Part shown: positions 26,182 to 35,016 of the stretch, piece after piece
Layout: the number at the start of each line of letters is the position of its first letter
Position numbering within the stretch: position 1 is the first letter of the stretch
NCBI RefSeq assembly: GCF_013294015.1
Contig: NZ_JABSNO010000007.1
Location: 103,947 to 167,946 of the forward strand
Direction of reading: 5' to 3'
Length of the DNA stretch: 64,000 nucleotides
Source of the DNA: Frigoriflavimonas asaccharolytica
GTDB lineage: Bacteria > Bacteroidota > Bacteroidia > Flavobacteriales > Weeksellaceae
The notes under the pieces: generated by a model
What the model saw: only the letters and a program-made list of their open reading frames with translations
What the model was told of the DNA's origin: nothing
The model's database searches: none
Made by a program: the position numbers and the translations under genes

Positions 26182-28644
26182 ATGAATAAATTAATTTTAA
26201 TTTTTAGTCTTATATTATTTCAAGTTGTTTCTTCTCAGAATAATGCCATCTATTTTGATAAAGATTGGAAAAAAACGAGCAAAGCAAACGCGGCTTTTTA
26301 CAGACCAATACCAATGAAAGAAGTAGGCGAATTGGTTTTGATAAGAGATTTCTATATGAATGGAACTCTACAATTTGAAGGATATACTTTTAAAAATAAT
26401 GAAGAAAAATATGTAGGCGATATTTCTTATTACGACGAAAACGGAAACAACTCCAGTTTTCGACAATACATCAACAAAACAAAAAATTCTACGCTAGAAT
26501 ACTATCACGCCAATGGAAAAATAAGAAAAACTGTGCATTATAAAGATGGTTTAAAAGATGGTGAAACAGCAGTTTATGATAATAATGGAGAAGTTTTAAT
26601 GAAAGGAATTTATAAAAATGGAAAACCCGTAAGTGGAGATTTCGAATTCTTTTCAGAAGATTATGATTACAATAGAGGAGACGAAGAAGAATATAATTCT
26701 AATGAAAATACAACGGAAGCTCAAGCCATTATTGTGCGACCAATGATGCAAAATGAAAATACTTCTCGTGTAGAAACACCAACAAAAAAACCTGAAAATA
26801 AAACTTTAAAAACAATTTCTCAAAAAATATTCTGGAGAGATTCTAGAGTTTTAGCCCAAGAATTAGTCTATAGTATCGAAAGTTACGGCAGAGATTTAAT
26901 ACAACAGAAAAACTACGATAAATCGGGAAAATTAATTCAAAATATCACAGAAAATAATTTAACAAAATATGGAAACCCCATCATCAACGGAACTGAATAT
27001 AAGTACTTTGAGCAAAATAATTTTGCAAAGGAAGTAAAATCTACAACACCTTATGTTAAAGAAAAAATAACTGGAAAATCCACCGCTTATTTCCCATCAG
27101 GAAAAATTTTATCTGAAACGCATTATAAAGATTGGCAGAAAGAGAATGAAATTATTTACACGGAAAATGGTACTATAAAAACGAAAAGAATATACAAAGA
27201 AAACGATCCTTATGAAGGGAATTTCGATGAAAATATTGGAGAATTTACGGTAAATCTAAATTACCAAAACGGCAAAAAAGAAGGAGAAGCAATTGCGAAA
27301 AATGAAGATGGGAAAATATTTGCTAAAGGAGTATATAAAAACAACGAACCTTACAATGGAACTTTTGTAGTGAAATTAGGAAGAGACAATGATGAAGAAT
27401 TAATTAATGTTGAAAATTCTAAGAAAACGGGATTGCAGAAAAAATTTGGTCATAGAATAGAAAATCTTAAAGAAACTTATACAATTCAAAATGAAAAATT
27501 GAATGGAATAACCACTTTTTATAAAGATGAAGAGCCAATTGCAACTTTAGTTTATAAAGATGATGAACCAATGGAAGGAACTTTGATTGAAGAAGAAAGC
27601 AGTACAATTTTTAAAAATGGACAAATTGTTTCAGAAATCTATCAAGATAGATACGCTTTAAACGATGAAAATATTGTGAAACAAAAATTCTATGAAAACA
27701 ATCAAATTGCAAAAATTCAAGATTATTCTTTTTCAATAGTTGCAGATCCGCAAGAATTTTATACAGGCATTTTTAAAAATGGAAAACCTTTCTCTGGCTA
27801 TTTTGAAAACGATGAAAATAGAGAGTTTAAGCAAGTAAATTACTACGAAAACGGACAGCCGAAATTTCAATATTCCAATGATTATCTTTCAAATATGGAT
27901 GAATACAGACATCAATATTATGATATAAAATCCACTTTTAAAGACGGTAAAATCTATGATGGTATAGAATACACCATAGGAAGTAAGCAATTTATCTCTA
28001 AATACCTAACCAATGGTGAATTGAAAAGTTTTGACTGGGATCTTTTTGCAATGAATTATTTTAATAGAATTCATTTTGAATTAAATGGAAATAGCATAGA
28101 AATGCATGATCTGCAAGAGAATAAGAAAGCCAAAATAACACTAGATTTTTCTGAAGATAATTTAAGTGTAAAACTATATACCGACAATTATATTGTGGAT
28201 GAAAGAACATACAATACGAATAAAAATCTGGCCGGAAAATTTGTTGAAAGTATCATAACATACAGAATCGAAGGTGAAAAATTAATTTCCAACACAATAC
28301 AAATCAAATTTCGTGAACATGACAATTATGCTGGTTCCAAGTTTTTTTACCACGCTTATTCTTTAATTAATGATGAATTTAAAACTGCTCAAAATGTATT
28401 TAATAATCTTTCGGAAATCATCACTTTAGATAAAATGGAATCCGGCGAAATAGATGGCAATATTATTTCTGGAGTTCGTTTGGATCCATATGGCAAGCCA
28501 ACGGACGGAACTTTAATCACAGAATTACCTGGGAATAAATACAAAATTCAAGTATATGAAGATGGTAAATTAATAAATACCATCAATAATGTTGCTTTCA
28601 AAAATCTTGAAACCGAATTGAAAAAAGCTTTTGGTCGCAACTAA
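26182..28644 (+). CDS. Large exported protein with MORN/YwqK-like repeats
   Basis: An 820-residue protein with a signal peptide ending VSSQ (residue 19). Much of the chain consists of irregular repeats of the form Y..nG....G.Y.nG.p..G.F, for example YHANGKIRKTVHYKDGLKDG, YPSGK-type units and FKNGKPFSGYFEN. This is the MORN / toxin-antitoxin-system YwqK-like pattern of antiparallel beta hairpins, at least ten units between about residues 60 and 600. The C-terminal 200 residues lack repeats. The role is unknown; an extracytoplasmic scaffold is likely. No toxin partner lies beside it. Confidence 0.72.
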   Translation: MNKLILIFSLILFQVVSSQNNAIYFDKDWKKTSKANAAFYRPIPMKEVGELVLIRDFYMNGTLQFEGYTFKNNEEKYVGDISYYDENGNNSSFRQYINKTKNSTLEYYHANGKIRKTVHYKDGLKDGETAVYDNNGEVLMKGIYKNGKPVSGDFEFFSEDYDYNRGDEEEYNSNENTTEAQAIIVRPMMQNENTSRVETPTKKPENKTLKTISQKIFWRDSRVLAQELVYSIESYGRDLIQQKNYDKSGKLIQNITENNLTKYGNPIINGTEYKYFEQNNFAKEVKSTTPYVKEKITGKSTAYFPSGKILSETHYKDWQKENEIIYTENGTIKTKRIYKENDPYEGNFDENIGEFTVNLNYQNGKKEGEAIAKNEDGKIFAKGVYKNNEPYNGTFVVKLGRDNDEELINVENSKKTGLQKKFGHRIENLKETYTIQNEKLNGITTFYKDEEPIATLVYKDDEPMEGTLIEEESSTIFKNGQIVSEIYQDRYALNDENIVKQKFYENNQIAKIQDYSFSIVADPQEFYTGIFKNGKPFSGYFENDENREFKQVNYYENGQPKFQYSNDYLSNMDEYRHQYYDIKSTFKDGKIYDGIEYTIGSKQFISKYLTNGELKSFDWDLFAMNYFNRIHFELNGNSIEMHDLQENKKAKITLDFSEDNLSVKLYTDNYIVDERTYNTNKNLAGKFVESIITYRIEGEKLISNTIQIKFREHDNYAGSKFFYHAYSLINDEFKTAQNVFNNLSEIITLDKMESGEIDGNIISGVRLDPYGKPTDGTLITELPGNKYKIQVYEDGKLINTINNVAFKNLETELKKAFGRN

Positions 28645-28693
28645 ATTTCCTTTATAAACTTCTAAATACATCAACTCAATTTTACCGATAAAC

Positions 28694-28741
28694 AATAGGA
28701 AATGCGCTTGTTTTTAAAACAAAAAAGGTGTTTTTCCTATT
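28694..28741 (+). terminator. Possible two-stem terminator after the MORN-like gene
   Basis: AATAGGAAA (28694) pairs with TTTCCTATT (28733-28741) around an inner TTGTTTT/AAAACAA hairpin, followed by TTTATTT. The long loop also contains the AAAAAAGGTGTTTTTCCT motif, so a regulatory role for the next gene is an alternative. Confidence 0.4.
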
Positions 28742-28782
28742 TTTATTTAGGGGTTTTTCTATAATAAATCGCGTGATTATCC

Positions 28783-28815
28783 TTTGAAAATAGATCCTGA
28801 TCTGGTCTACATTTG
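28783..28815 (+). promoter_or_regulatory. Promoter of the outer-membrane protein gene
   Basis: TTTG (28783-28786), 21 bases, then TACATTTG (28808-28815): both elements of the Bacteroidota housekeeping promoter at the right spacing, 30 bases before the ATG at 28846. Confidence 0.7.
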
Positions 28816-28845
28816 TCCCAATATTAATCACAAAGAAATTTTATT

Positions 28846-29502
28846 ATGAAAACTTTAAAAATGTTAGCAATCGGAACTTTATTAGCAGCCAACTTTATAA
28901 CTGCACAATCTACCAACGAAGTAAATTTTGGCGTGAAAGCTGGCGCCAATTTCGCAAACCTTTCAGGATCTGGAGTTACCAGCAACGATGCAAAGTTTGG
29001 CGCTTATGGCGGTGCATTTGTAAATATACCAATTAGCAACAAAATCAGCGTGCAACCAGAAGTACTTTACTCTATGCAAGGCACGAAATGGACTACGAAC
29101 ACTCCCAATTTTCTACCCTTGATGGATTTGAAATTAGAAAATGATATACAATTAGACTACGTAAACGTACCAATTGTAGTACAATATGAATTTGGAAATG
29201 GCTTCTATGGAGAAATGGGGCCACAGGTTGGGTTTTTAGTAGGGGCAAAATCTAAAAACGAAATGACGATAGACGACAGAAATTTCACTCCCACAGTTAC
29301 AAATATCACTTCTACAACTACAGATATAAAAAGCTTATTAAAAACTGCCGATTTCTCTGGTGTGATAGGTGCTGGTTATAAACTGCCTACAGGTTTAAGC
29401 TTTAATGCAAGATATTCAATCGGATTTACAGATATAGATAAAGCAAATACACAAGCAAAAAATTCTGTATTCTCACTTGGTTTAGGATATACTTTTCAAT
29501 AA
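28846..29502 (+). CDS. Outer-membrane beta-barrel protein (PorT/OmpW-like porin family)
   Basis: A 218-residue outer-membrane barrel. The signal peptide ends near residue 20 (ANFITAQ). The pattern VNFGVKAGANFANLSG, IPISNKISVQPEVLYSMQGTKW, YVNVPIVVQYEFGNGFYGEMGPQVGFLVGA-type strands (typical of the eight-stranded OMP_b-brl_2 group) and the aromatic C-terminus SLGLGYTFQ are seen. It has a strong promoter and its own terminator, so it may be abundant. Transport or structural role cannot be told apart. Confidence 0.85.
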   Translation: MKTLKMLAIGTLLAANFITAQSTNEVNFGVKAGANFANLSGSGVTSNDAKFGAYGGAFVNIPISNKISVQPEVLYSMQGTKWTTNTPNFLPLMDLKLENDIQLDYVNVPIVVQYEFGNGFYGEMGPQVGFLVGAKSKNEMTIDDRNFTPTVTNITSTTTDIKSLLKTADFSGVIGAGYKLPTGLSFNARYSIGFTDIDKANTQAKNSVFSLGLGYTFQ

Positions 29503-29521
29503 AAATTTTACTTTTTTTCTT

Positions 29522-29550
29522 AACCGTCTTTGCAAAAAGGCGGTTTTTTA
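29522..29550 (+). terminator. Rho-independent terminator of the outer-membrane protein gene
   Basis: AACCGTCTTT, a 4-base loop, AAAGGCGGTT and six T residues, 19 bases after the stop. Confidence 0.8.
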
Positions 29551-29575
29551 TTTAAAAATTTTGAAGGTCATTTCG

Positions 29576-29583
29576 TATCTTTG
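29576..29583 (+). promoter_or_regulatory. -7 promoter box of the DUF6909 gene
   Basis: TATCTTTG, ending 14 bases before the ATG at 29598. A TTTTG at 29559-29563 is nearer than the normal -33 distance. Confidence 0.45.
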
Positions 29584-29597
29584 CAAAAATTTAATTC

Positions 29598-31271
29598 ATG
29601 GTATATTCAAGAGCAAGGGAAACAACGGAAGCAATAGAAAGATTATATGTAACGATGAGACATCTCTTCTATCGTGGCTTTTTCAAACCTGCAGGAGTTT
29701 CTGGTAGTTCGTTGAGGACTTTATTGATGAACATCAACCCAGAAATCTATGGTAGCATGAGTGTGCCCAATAAAATAGAACTAGATGGCTTGATGTATGT
29801 TCTAGATCGTTTGCCAGAAGGAATTGAGGAAACTGCATTCGTGCATCTTACCTCCGATGAAGGATTTGATAAAGCCAGTTTTGAAGCCATTATTCCGAAA
29901 AAAAGAAGAAGAGATTGCTATAGAATAGACGAACACCAGATGAATATTGAAGTTCTATTAGGTCGTTCAGAAATTTACGATATTCTTACTCACCTTACCT
30001 TTTTATATATAGAAGCCGATAAAATTAGAAATCTTGGATTTTTGATGGAAGACGATTGCCGACCAAAACGCACCTGGAAAATAATAGAAGAGGTTGCCAT
30101 TGGCGAAAAATCTTTTAGCAGAAAGGAAAAAGAAGTAGCATTAATCCATCTTTCGTCGCTTTTGGGCAGAACTTTTGATGAAACTTTGGTTGCCTACAAT
30201 GCTTTTGGTTCCGATGAAAACCCAGATCGTTTCTTTAAAATCATTTATTTTTTAGGTCAAAATTCTATGTTGGACCACAAAGAAATTCGTGAAAGAGAAA
30301 TTCACTTCTCTGCGATTTTGAGAGAAAGAGTTGGCCATCATTATTTTGGCGAAAAGTGGGCACAAAAAGTGAAAGAAGTTTTGGTAGAAAATGAATTGGG
30401 CAATCGTCCGCTTCATATAATTTCTGCAAATATGCATTCTGTGAAAAATATGCTTTTTGCCAACCAAGCTTTAAAAAAGAAAAATACGCAAGATGCAGAT
30501 TACCAATTGTACGCAGAAATTAGTGATACAAAAACACTGCAAGATCAGATTTTAGAATATTCTTTGCAACAAGGTTTGATCTATATTAATGATAAAAGTG
30601 GAAGTAATATAGATGTGCAAATCATAGATTTAAGTAAAATAGATTTTAAAAATACACCGTTTGAAGGCACTCAGTTTTCTGGAGACGATGTGATTTTAGT
30701 ATTTGATTATGCTTTTGGCGAGCAAGCCTATGAAATAATGGACGAACTTCTTCGCCCATACAATGTAAATGAAGAAGTATATACCATGAAGGTGAAATCT
30801 ATTTCCATCATGGGGAAAGCGGGAATTCTTGCAGGCGAAAAAGGCGATATTATGATCCCAACTTCCCATATTTTTGAAGGAACTGCAGACAATTACGTGT
30901 TTGAAAACGCATTGAAATTAGAAGATTTTATAGACGATGAATTAAAAGCCTTCGAAGGCGGAATGATTACCGTTTTGGGAACATCTCTGCAAAATAAAGA
31001 CATTCTACAATACTTTATGACGACTTCTTGGAAAGCCATCGGTTTGGAAATGGAAGGAGCACATTACCAAAAAGCGATACAAGTTGCAAGCAAAATTAGA
31101 AAGCATATTTCCGAAGATTTGTTTGTAATGTACGCTTATTACGCTTCCGATAATCCTTTGAAAACGGGATCTACTTTATCTTCTGGAGGTTTAGGATTAA
31201 CAGGAGTGAAACCTACTTATTTAATCACTTTGAAAATTTTAGAGAAGATTTTGGAGAGTTCTGGGAAATAA
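29598..31271 (+). CDS. DUF6909-family protein with a nucleoside-phosphorylase-like C-terminal domain
   Basis: A 557-residue cytosolic protein that I associate with the uncharacterised flavobacterial DUF6909 family. The N-terminal about 270 residues are helical and unlike anything I can name. From about residue 270 to the end the pattern resembles the PNP/MTAN phosphorylase fold: an IISANMHS opening, MGKAGILAGEKGDIMIPTS, VLGTSLQN, and LEMEGAHYQKAI, in which MEGA matches the ribose-binding MExA element of nucleoside phosphorylases, then YYASDNPL in the place of the base-loop Asp (SD). An N-glycosidase or phosphorylase activity is possible but unproven. Confidence 0.7.
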   Translation: MVYSRARETTEAIERLYVTMRHLFYRGFFKPAGVSGSSLRTLLMNINPEIYGSMSVPNKIELDGLMYVLDRLPEGIEETAFVHLTSDEGFDKASFEAIIPKKRRRDCYRIDEHQMNIEVLLGRSEIYDILTHLTFLYIEADKIRNLGFLMEDDCRPKRTWKIIEEVAIGEKSFSRKEKEVALIHLSSLLGRTFDETLVAYNAFGSDENPDRFFKIIYFLGQNSMLDHKEIREREIHFSAILRERVGHHYFGEKWAQKVKEVLVENELGNRPLHIISANMHSVKNMLFANQALKKKNTQDADYQLYAEISDTKTLQDQILEYSLQQGLIYINDKSGSNIDVQIIDLSKIDFKNTPFEGTQFSGDDVILVFDYAFGEQAYEIMDELLRPYNVNEEVYTMKVKSISIMGKAGILAGEKGDIMIPTSHIFEGTADNYVFENALKLEDFIDDELKAFEGGMITVLGTSLQNKDILQYFMTTSWKAIGLEMEGAHYQKAIQVASKIRKHISEDLFVMYAYYASDNPLKTGSTLSSGGLGLTGVKPTYLITLKILEKILESSGK

Positions 31272-31293
31272 ATTTTTTTTAAAATATATTCAA

Positions 31294-31327
31294 AAATCCA
31301 ATGATTCATTTCATTGGATTTTTTTTG
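31294..31327 (+). terminator. Rho-independent terminator of the DUF6909 gene
   Basis: AAATCCAATGA, a 6-base loop, TCATTGGATTT and a T run. Confidence 0.85.
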
Positions 31328-31392
31328 ATTTCTGCACAATTTTTTCAATCACAAAGAATTTTCCTATCTTTCCTTTTTAAAATTTAAAATCA

Positions 31393-33240
31393 ATGATCAG
31401 AAATATTTTCATCCTCACCTTTGCAATTTGTGCAAATTTTATTTCCGCGCAAAAAGGTCCGTACTACCAACAAGCTGCTTCCTACAAAATGAATATCGAT
31501 GTAGATGCAAAAGCCCTGACTTACAACGGAAAACAAAACTTAAAATACACAAACAATTCCCCAGATGAATTGAATGTCGTCTACTTTCATTTGTATTGGA
31601 ATGCTTTCAAACCTGGTTCTATGATGGATCAAAGAGTAACAAACCAAGGGACAAATGGAGATTCCCGTTTGCAAAAAGATGGTATTTCTCGTTTAGCAAG
31701 TATTCCAAAAGACAAAGAAGGTGCGCAGAATATTCATTGGATCAAACAAAACGGCAAAACCTTGAAGTTTGAAATTCAAGAAACCATTATGAAAGTTTAT
31801 CTTGCCGACAACATCAAAGCAAATTCTACCACAAATTTTGAAATGGAATGGGATGCAAAAATTCCTATGCAAATTCGAAGAAGTGGTAGTAATAATCGCG
31901 AAGGTATTGATATGACGGTAACACAATGGTACCCAAAAATAGCAGAATACGATTATGATGGTTGGGCAACTTTTGATTACATCGGTAGAGAATTTCACGC
32001 TCCTTTTGCAGATTTTGATGTAAAAATTAATATCGACAAAGATTATATCATCGGTGCTGGTGGAGTTTTAGAAAATCCTACAGAAGTAAAAGGTTACGAT
32101 GCAAATTCAAAAATAAAAGCAGACAAAAACAAAAAAGCAACTTGGCATTGGACCGCAAAAAATATGTTGGATTTTGCTTGGGCAGCAGATAAAGATTACA
32201 CCGTAGAAAATTTTCAAGTTGAAAATGGACCAAAAGTATATTTCGTTTATCAAAAATCTGAAAAAACAAAATATTGGGAAGAAGCAAAACCTTACATTTC
32301 CCGCTTTTATCAATACATGAATTCCAATTTTGGAAACTATGTTTATCCTACCTATTCCTTTATACAAGGCGGAGATGGCGGTATGGAATACGGAATGTGC
32401 ACCATGATTTTGGGCGAAGCACGCAGTTTAGAAGGTTTGGTTGGTTTGATGGTGCACGAAGGTGGACATTCTTGGAATCAGCAAATGATGGCGTATAATG
32501 AAAGTATGCGACCATGGATGGACGAAGGTTTCACCAGCTATTATGATGATCAAATAATGAATGAGCTTTTCCCGCCAGAAAACGCGATTCCAAATCCATT
32601 CTATCAAAGCGTGCAAGGCTACATTAAATTTAATAAAACTGGGAAAGAAGAACCAGCAGGTTGGTTGGGAGATCATCACGACAATGGTTCGGCATATTCT
32701 GTAGCATCTTACACGAAAGGAAATACGTTTTTAATTCAACTAAATTATATTGTAGGAGCACCAACTTTAAACAAAATAATGAAGGAATTTTACAATCAAT
32801 GGCATCTAAAACACCCAACAGATAGAGATTTCATCCACATTGCACAAGAAATTTCTGGTATAGATCTCAAATGGTTTCATCATTATTGGATCAATACCAC
32901 GAAAACGATTGATTACGCCGTAAAAGATGTGAAATACAATGCAACTTCTACAACCATCACTTTAGAAAAAATTGGCGATATACCAATGCCGATAGATTTT
33001 AGTATCATTACCAAAGATCAGAAAATTACAAATTTCCAAATCCCTATGAATATGACTAGAACTTGGAAAAAAACGGATGCGTATGGAGATTTCAAAACAC
33101 TGGAATATTGGCCATGGACGCAGAAAGAATACACGTTTACCGTACCATTTTCTAAAGATCAAATAATAGCTGGTGGCATAGATGTTTCCCAAAGATTAGC
33201 AGATGTGAATGCGGAGAATAATTTTTTTGAGAATAAGTAA
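31393..33240 (+). CDS. M1-family zinc metallopeptidase, exported
   Basis: A 615-residue gluzincin aminopeptidase-like protein. The signal peptide ends near FISAQ (residue 19). The beta-rich N-terminal domain (about 25-250) is followed by the catalytic domain with the zinc site HEGGH (His355, Glu356, His359) and, 19 residues later, the third ligand Glu378 in MDEGFTSYY. GGDGGMEYGM stands in the place of the exopeptidase GxMEN motif, here GGMEYG, so substrate preference may differ from classical aminopeptidases. The late SYTKGNTFLIQL helix is family-like. Likely periplasmic or surface peptide scavenging. Confidence 0.9.
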   Translation: MIRNIFILTFAICANFISAQKGPYYQQAASYKMNIDVDAKALTYNGKQNLKYTNNSPDELNVVYFHLYWNAFKPGSMMDQRVTNQGTNGDSRLQKDGISRLASIPKDKEGAQNIHWIKQNGKTLKFEIQETIMKVYLADNIKANSTTNFEMEWDAKIPMQIRRSGSNNREGIDMTVTQWYPKIAEYDYDGWATFDYIGREFHAPFADFDVKINIDKDYIIGAGGVLENPTEVKGYDANSKIKADKNKKATWHWTAKNMLDFAWAADKDYTVENFQVENGPKVYFVYQKSEKTKYWEEAKPYISRFYQYMNSNFGNYVYPTYSFIQGGDGGMEYGMCTMILGEARSLEGLVGLMVHEGGHSWNQQMMAYNESMRPWMDEGFTSYYDDQIMNELFPPENAIPNPFYQSVQGYIKFNKTGKEEPAGWLGDHHDNGSAYSVASYTKGNTFLIQLNYIVGAPTLNKIMKEFYNQWHLKHPTDRDFIHIAQEISGIDLKWFHHYWINTTKTIDYAVKDVKYNATSTTITLEKIGDIPMPIDFSIITKDQKITNFQIPMNMTRTWKKTDAYGDFKTLEYWPWTQKEYTFTVPFSKDQIIAGGIDVSQRLADVNAENNFFENK

Positions 33241-33272
33241 TTAATTAAAATCAATTTAAACGTGAGTCATTG

Positions 33273-33332
33273 CGAGGAACGAAGCAATCTCGACATGAAG
33301 TAAAAAACGTGTCAAGATTGCTTCGTTCCTCG
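33273..33332. repeat. Intergenic palindromic repeat (GCGAGGAACGAAGCAATCT family)
   Basis: CGAGGAACGAAGCAATCT (33273-33290) and its perfect complement (33315-33332) frame a 24-base loop, preceded by TCATTG. The same sequence family reappears at 53333-53383. It sits between the M1 peptidase and a lipoprotein gene and lacks a T-tract. Confidence 0.75.
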
Positions 33333-33448
33333 TATTTATGGTTGTGTAGACAACAAATAATTTCTTTGTATAAATTTAAAAAATTTTTGTTTTTAATTAG
33401 TTTTAACTAAGAGAATATCTAAATTTCAATCGCAAGTAATTAATTATA

Positions 33449-33877
33449 ATGAAGTCAACATTTACCATAATTCTATTATTTTTGATTTTTAGTTCTTGCA
33501 ATGAGGAAAAGCGGAAATATGAAACAAAAAAAGAAACATTATTAACTGTTATGAACCAAAAGAATTTTAAAATTACTGTAGAAAAAATAAGAACATCCAA
33601 TACTTTCGTTGATCCCAAGAATTGGGCAGCTCGTGGACTAAACCCTTCTGAACAATCTATAATTCTAAAACTCAGAAAAGCTACAAATGATTTCCTCGAT
33701 AAACTTGAAAAAATTTACAGTGCAAATGAAGATTCGGAACCGAAATATAAAGAAGTTTCAAATATAGTAGATGAACTTCCTTGGGACGAATTGGATACTG
33801 AAGAGAAAGAATTTTTAGCAGACGAATTAGCACCAGCAATAAAGGCAGCTGGATTTGACCCTTCGACGATCTTTTAA
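33449..33877 (+). CDS. Small lipoprotein of unknown function
   Basis: A 142-residue protein with a signal and lipobox (FLIFSSC, Cys near residue 16). The residues right after the Cys are NEEKRK; acidic residues just after the Cys are a known surface-export signal for Bacteroidota lipoproteins, so surface exposure is possible. The rest is charged and helical, with an acidic C-terminal half (about 85-142). No family is recognised. Confidence 0.6.
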   Translation: MKSTFTIILLFLIFSSCNEEKRKYETKKETLLTVMNQKNFKITVEKIRTSNTFVDPKNWAARGLNPSEQSIILKLRKATNDFLDKLEKIYSANEDSEPKYKEVSNIVDELPWDELDTEEKEFLADELAPAIKAAGFDPSTIF

Positions 33878-34078
33878 AATAAGAAAAATACAAATCGTAA
33901 ATTAAAAGTCTATTCTTAATTCAAAACTAAAAGTTATTTTAGTTCACGCATAATGATAAAAAAAAATGGGAAACCGTTTTATTACAAACAAGCATATTTT
34001 GATCTTCGGAAGTTTTAATCAATTGAAACCCCCATCTTCCCTAAATTCCCTACATTTACGGCAGAATAAAATTCATCT

Positions 34079-34840
34079 ATGAAATCCATCGTCATCAATA
34101 TAGGAAATACCAACATTCGTTTTGGATTATTTAATGAAGATAATTGCGAAATTTCCTGGATCATCAACACAAAACCATACCGCACAAGCGACGAGTTGCA
34201 AATGCAATTCAGCATGATGTACCAAACACATAAATTAGAAGCTACAAGCATCGAAAAAGTAATCATCGGATCTGTAGTTCCACAACTAACGCGTGATGTT
34301 TCTAGCGCAATTCGGAAAATCCACGGACAAATGCCCGTTTTGGTTAGTAGAGAAACCAAATCTGCTGTCTCGCCAAAATCTAACCAAATGGGAACAGATA
34401 TCTACGCCAATTTGGTGGCTGCACATCATCTTTACCCAAAAAGAAAGAAAATAATTTTCGATTTTGGCACAGCACTCACCGCAAGTTGTGTTGCAGAAGA
34501 CGGCGAAACTTTGGGCGTCATCATCGCACCAGGAATTATCACTTCTCTCAATTCTTTGATCCAAGATACGGCACAATTGCCAGAAATTGAACTAAAAAAA
34601 CCAAAATCTGTGCTCGGTTTAGATACGGAAACCTGTATGCAAAGTGGCATGGTTTACGGATATTTGGGAATGGTAGAAGGTTTTATAGATAGAATAAACG
34701 ATGAGGTAAAAGACGACTGTTTCGTAATTGCAACAGGTGGAGTTTCCCACGTTTACAAACCTTTGACGGATAAAATACACATTGCAGATCGATTGCACAC
34801 GTTGAAAGGATTGTATTATTTAGGGAAAGAAACAAACTAA
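34079..34840 (+). CDS. coaX: Type III pantothenate kinase
   Basis: CoaX phosphorylates pantothenate to start coenzyme A synthesis; type III enzymes need a monovalent cation and resist feedback inhibition. The 253 residues show the ASKHA-fold phosphate loops: MKSIVINIGNTNIRFGLF at the start, NQMGTDIYANLVAA (the family's GxDR-like region reads GTDIYAN), the FDFGTALTASC loop, and TGGVSHV near the C-terminus. ATG at 34079 gives the usual N-terminus. It is transcribed alone. Confidence 0.93.
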   Translation: MKSIVINIGNTNIRFGLFNEDNCEISWIINTKPYRTSDELQMQFSMMYQTHKLEATSIEKVIIGSVVPQLTRDVSSAIRKIHGQMPVLVSRETKSAVSPKSNQMGTDIYANLVAAHHLYPKRKKIIFDFGTALTASCVAEDGETLGVIIAPGIITSLNSLIQDTAQLPEIELKKPKSVLGLDTETCMQSGMVYGYLGMVEGFIDRINDEVKDDCFVIATGGVSHVYKPLTDKIHIADRLHTLKGLYYLGKETN

Positions 34841-34846
34841 AAAAGG

Positions 34847-35010
34847 TTTTTAACCGCAAAAGAGACAAAAGATTTCAGTGCATATTTAGAAAATCAAAAG
34901 AAAATTTAATAAACGAATATTTGAAAATCTTCGATTTTCAAAACTAATGTTCCCCTTATGTTTAACTTTAACGCGTACACCTAAAAAAACTTATGTGTTA
35001 AAAAAATTGT
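34847..35010. repeat. Probable degenerate intergenic repeat with a hairpin
   Basis: The spacer begins TTTTTAACCGCAAAAGAGAC and ends near CTTATGTGTTAAAAAAATT, resembling the flavobacterial repeat group with ACCGCAAAG... and ...TTTGTGTT ends. Inside is a perfect 10-bp hairpin, TTTGAAAATC-TTC-GATTTTCAAA (34920-34942), without a T-tract. Confidence 0.35.
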
Positions 35011-35016
35011 TTAAAA

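Noticed and set aside
33273..33332. A tRNA or attachment site
   Set aside because: One long hairpin only, no cloverleaf, and a family member recurs in another spacer.
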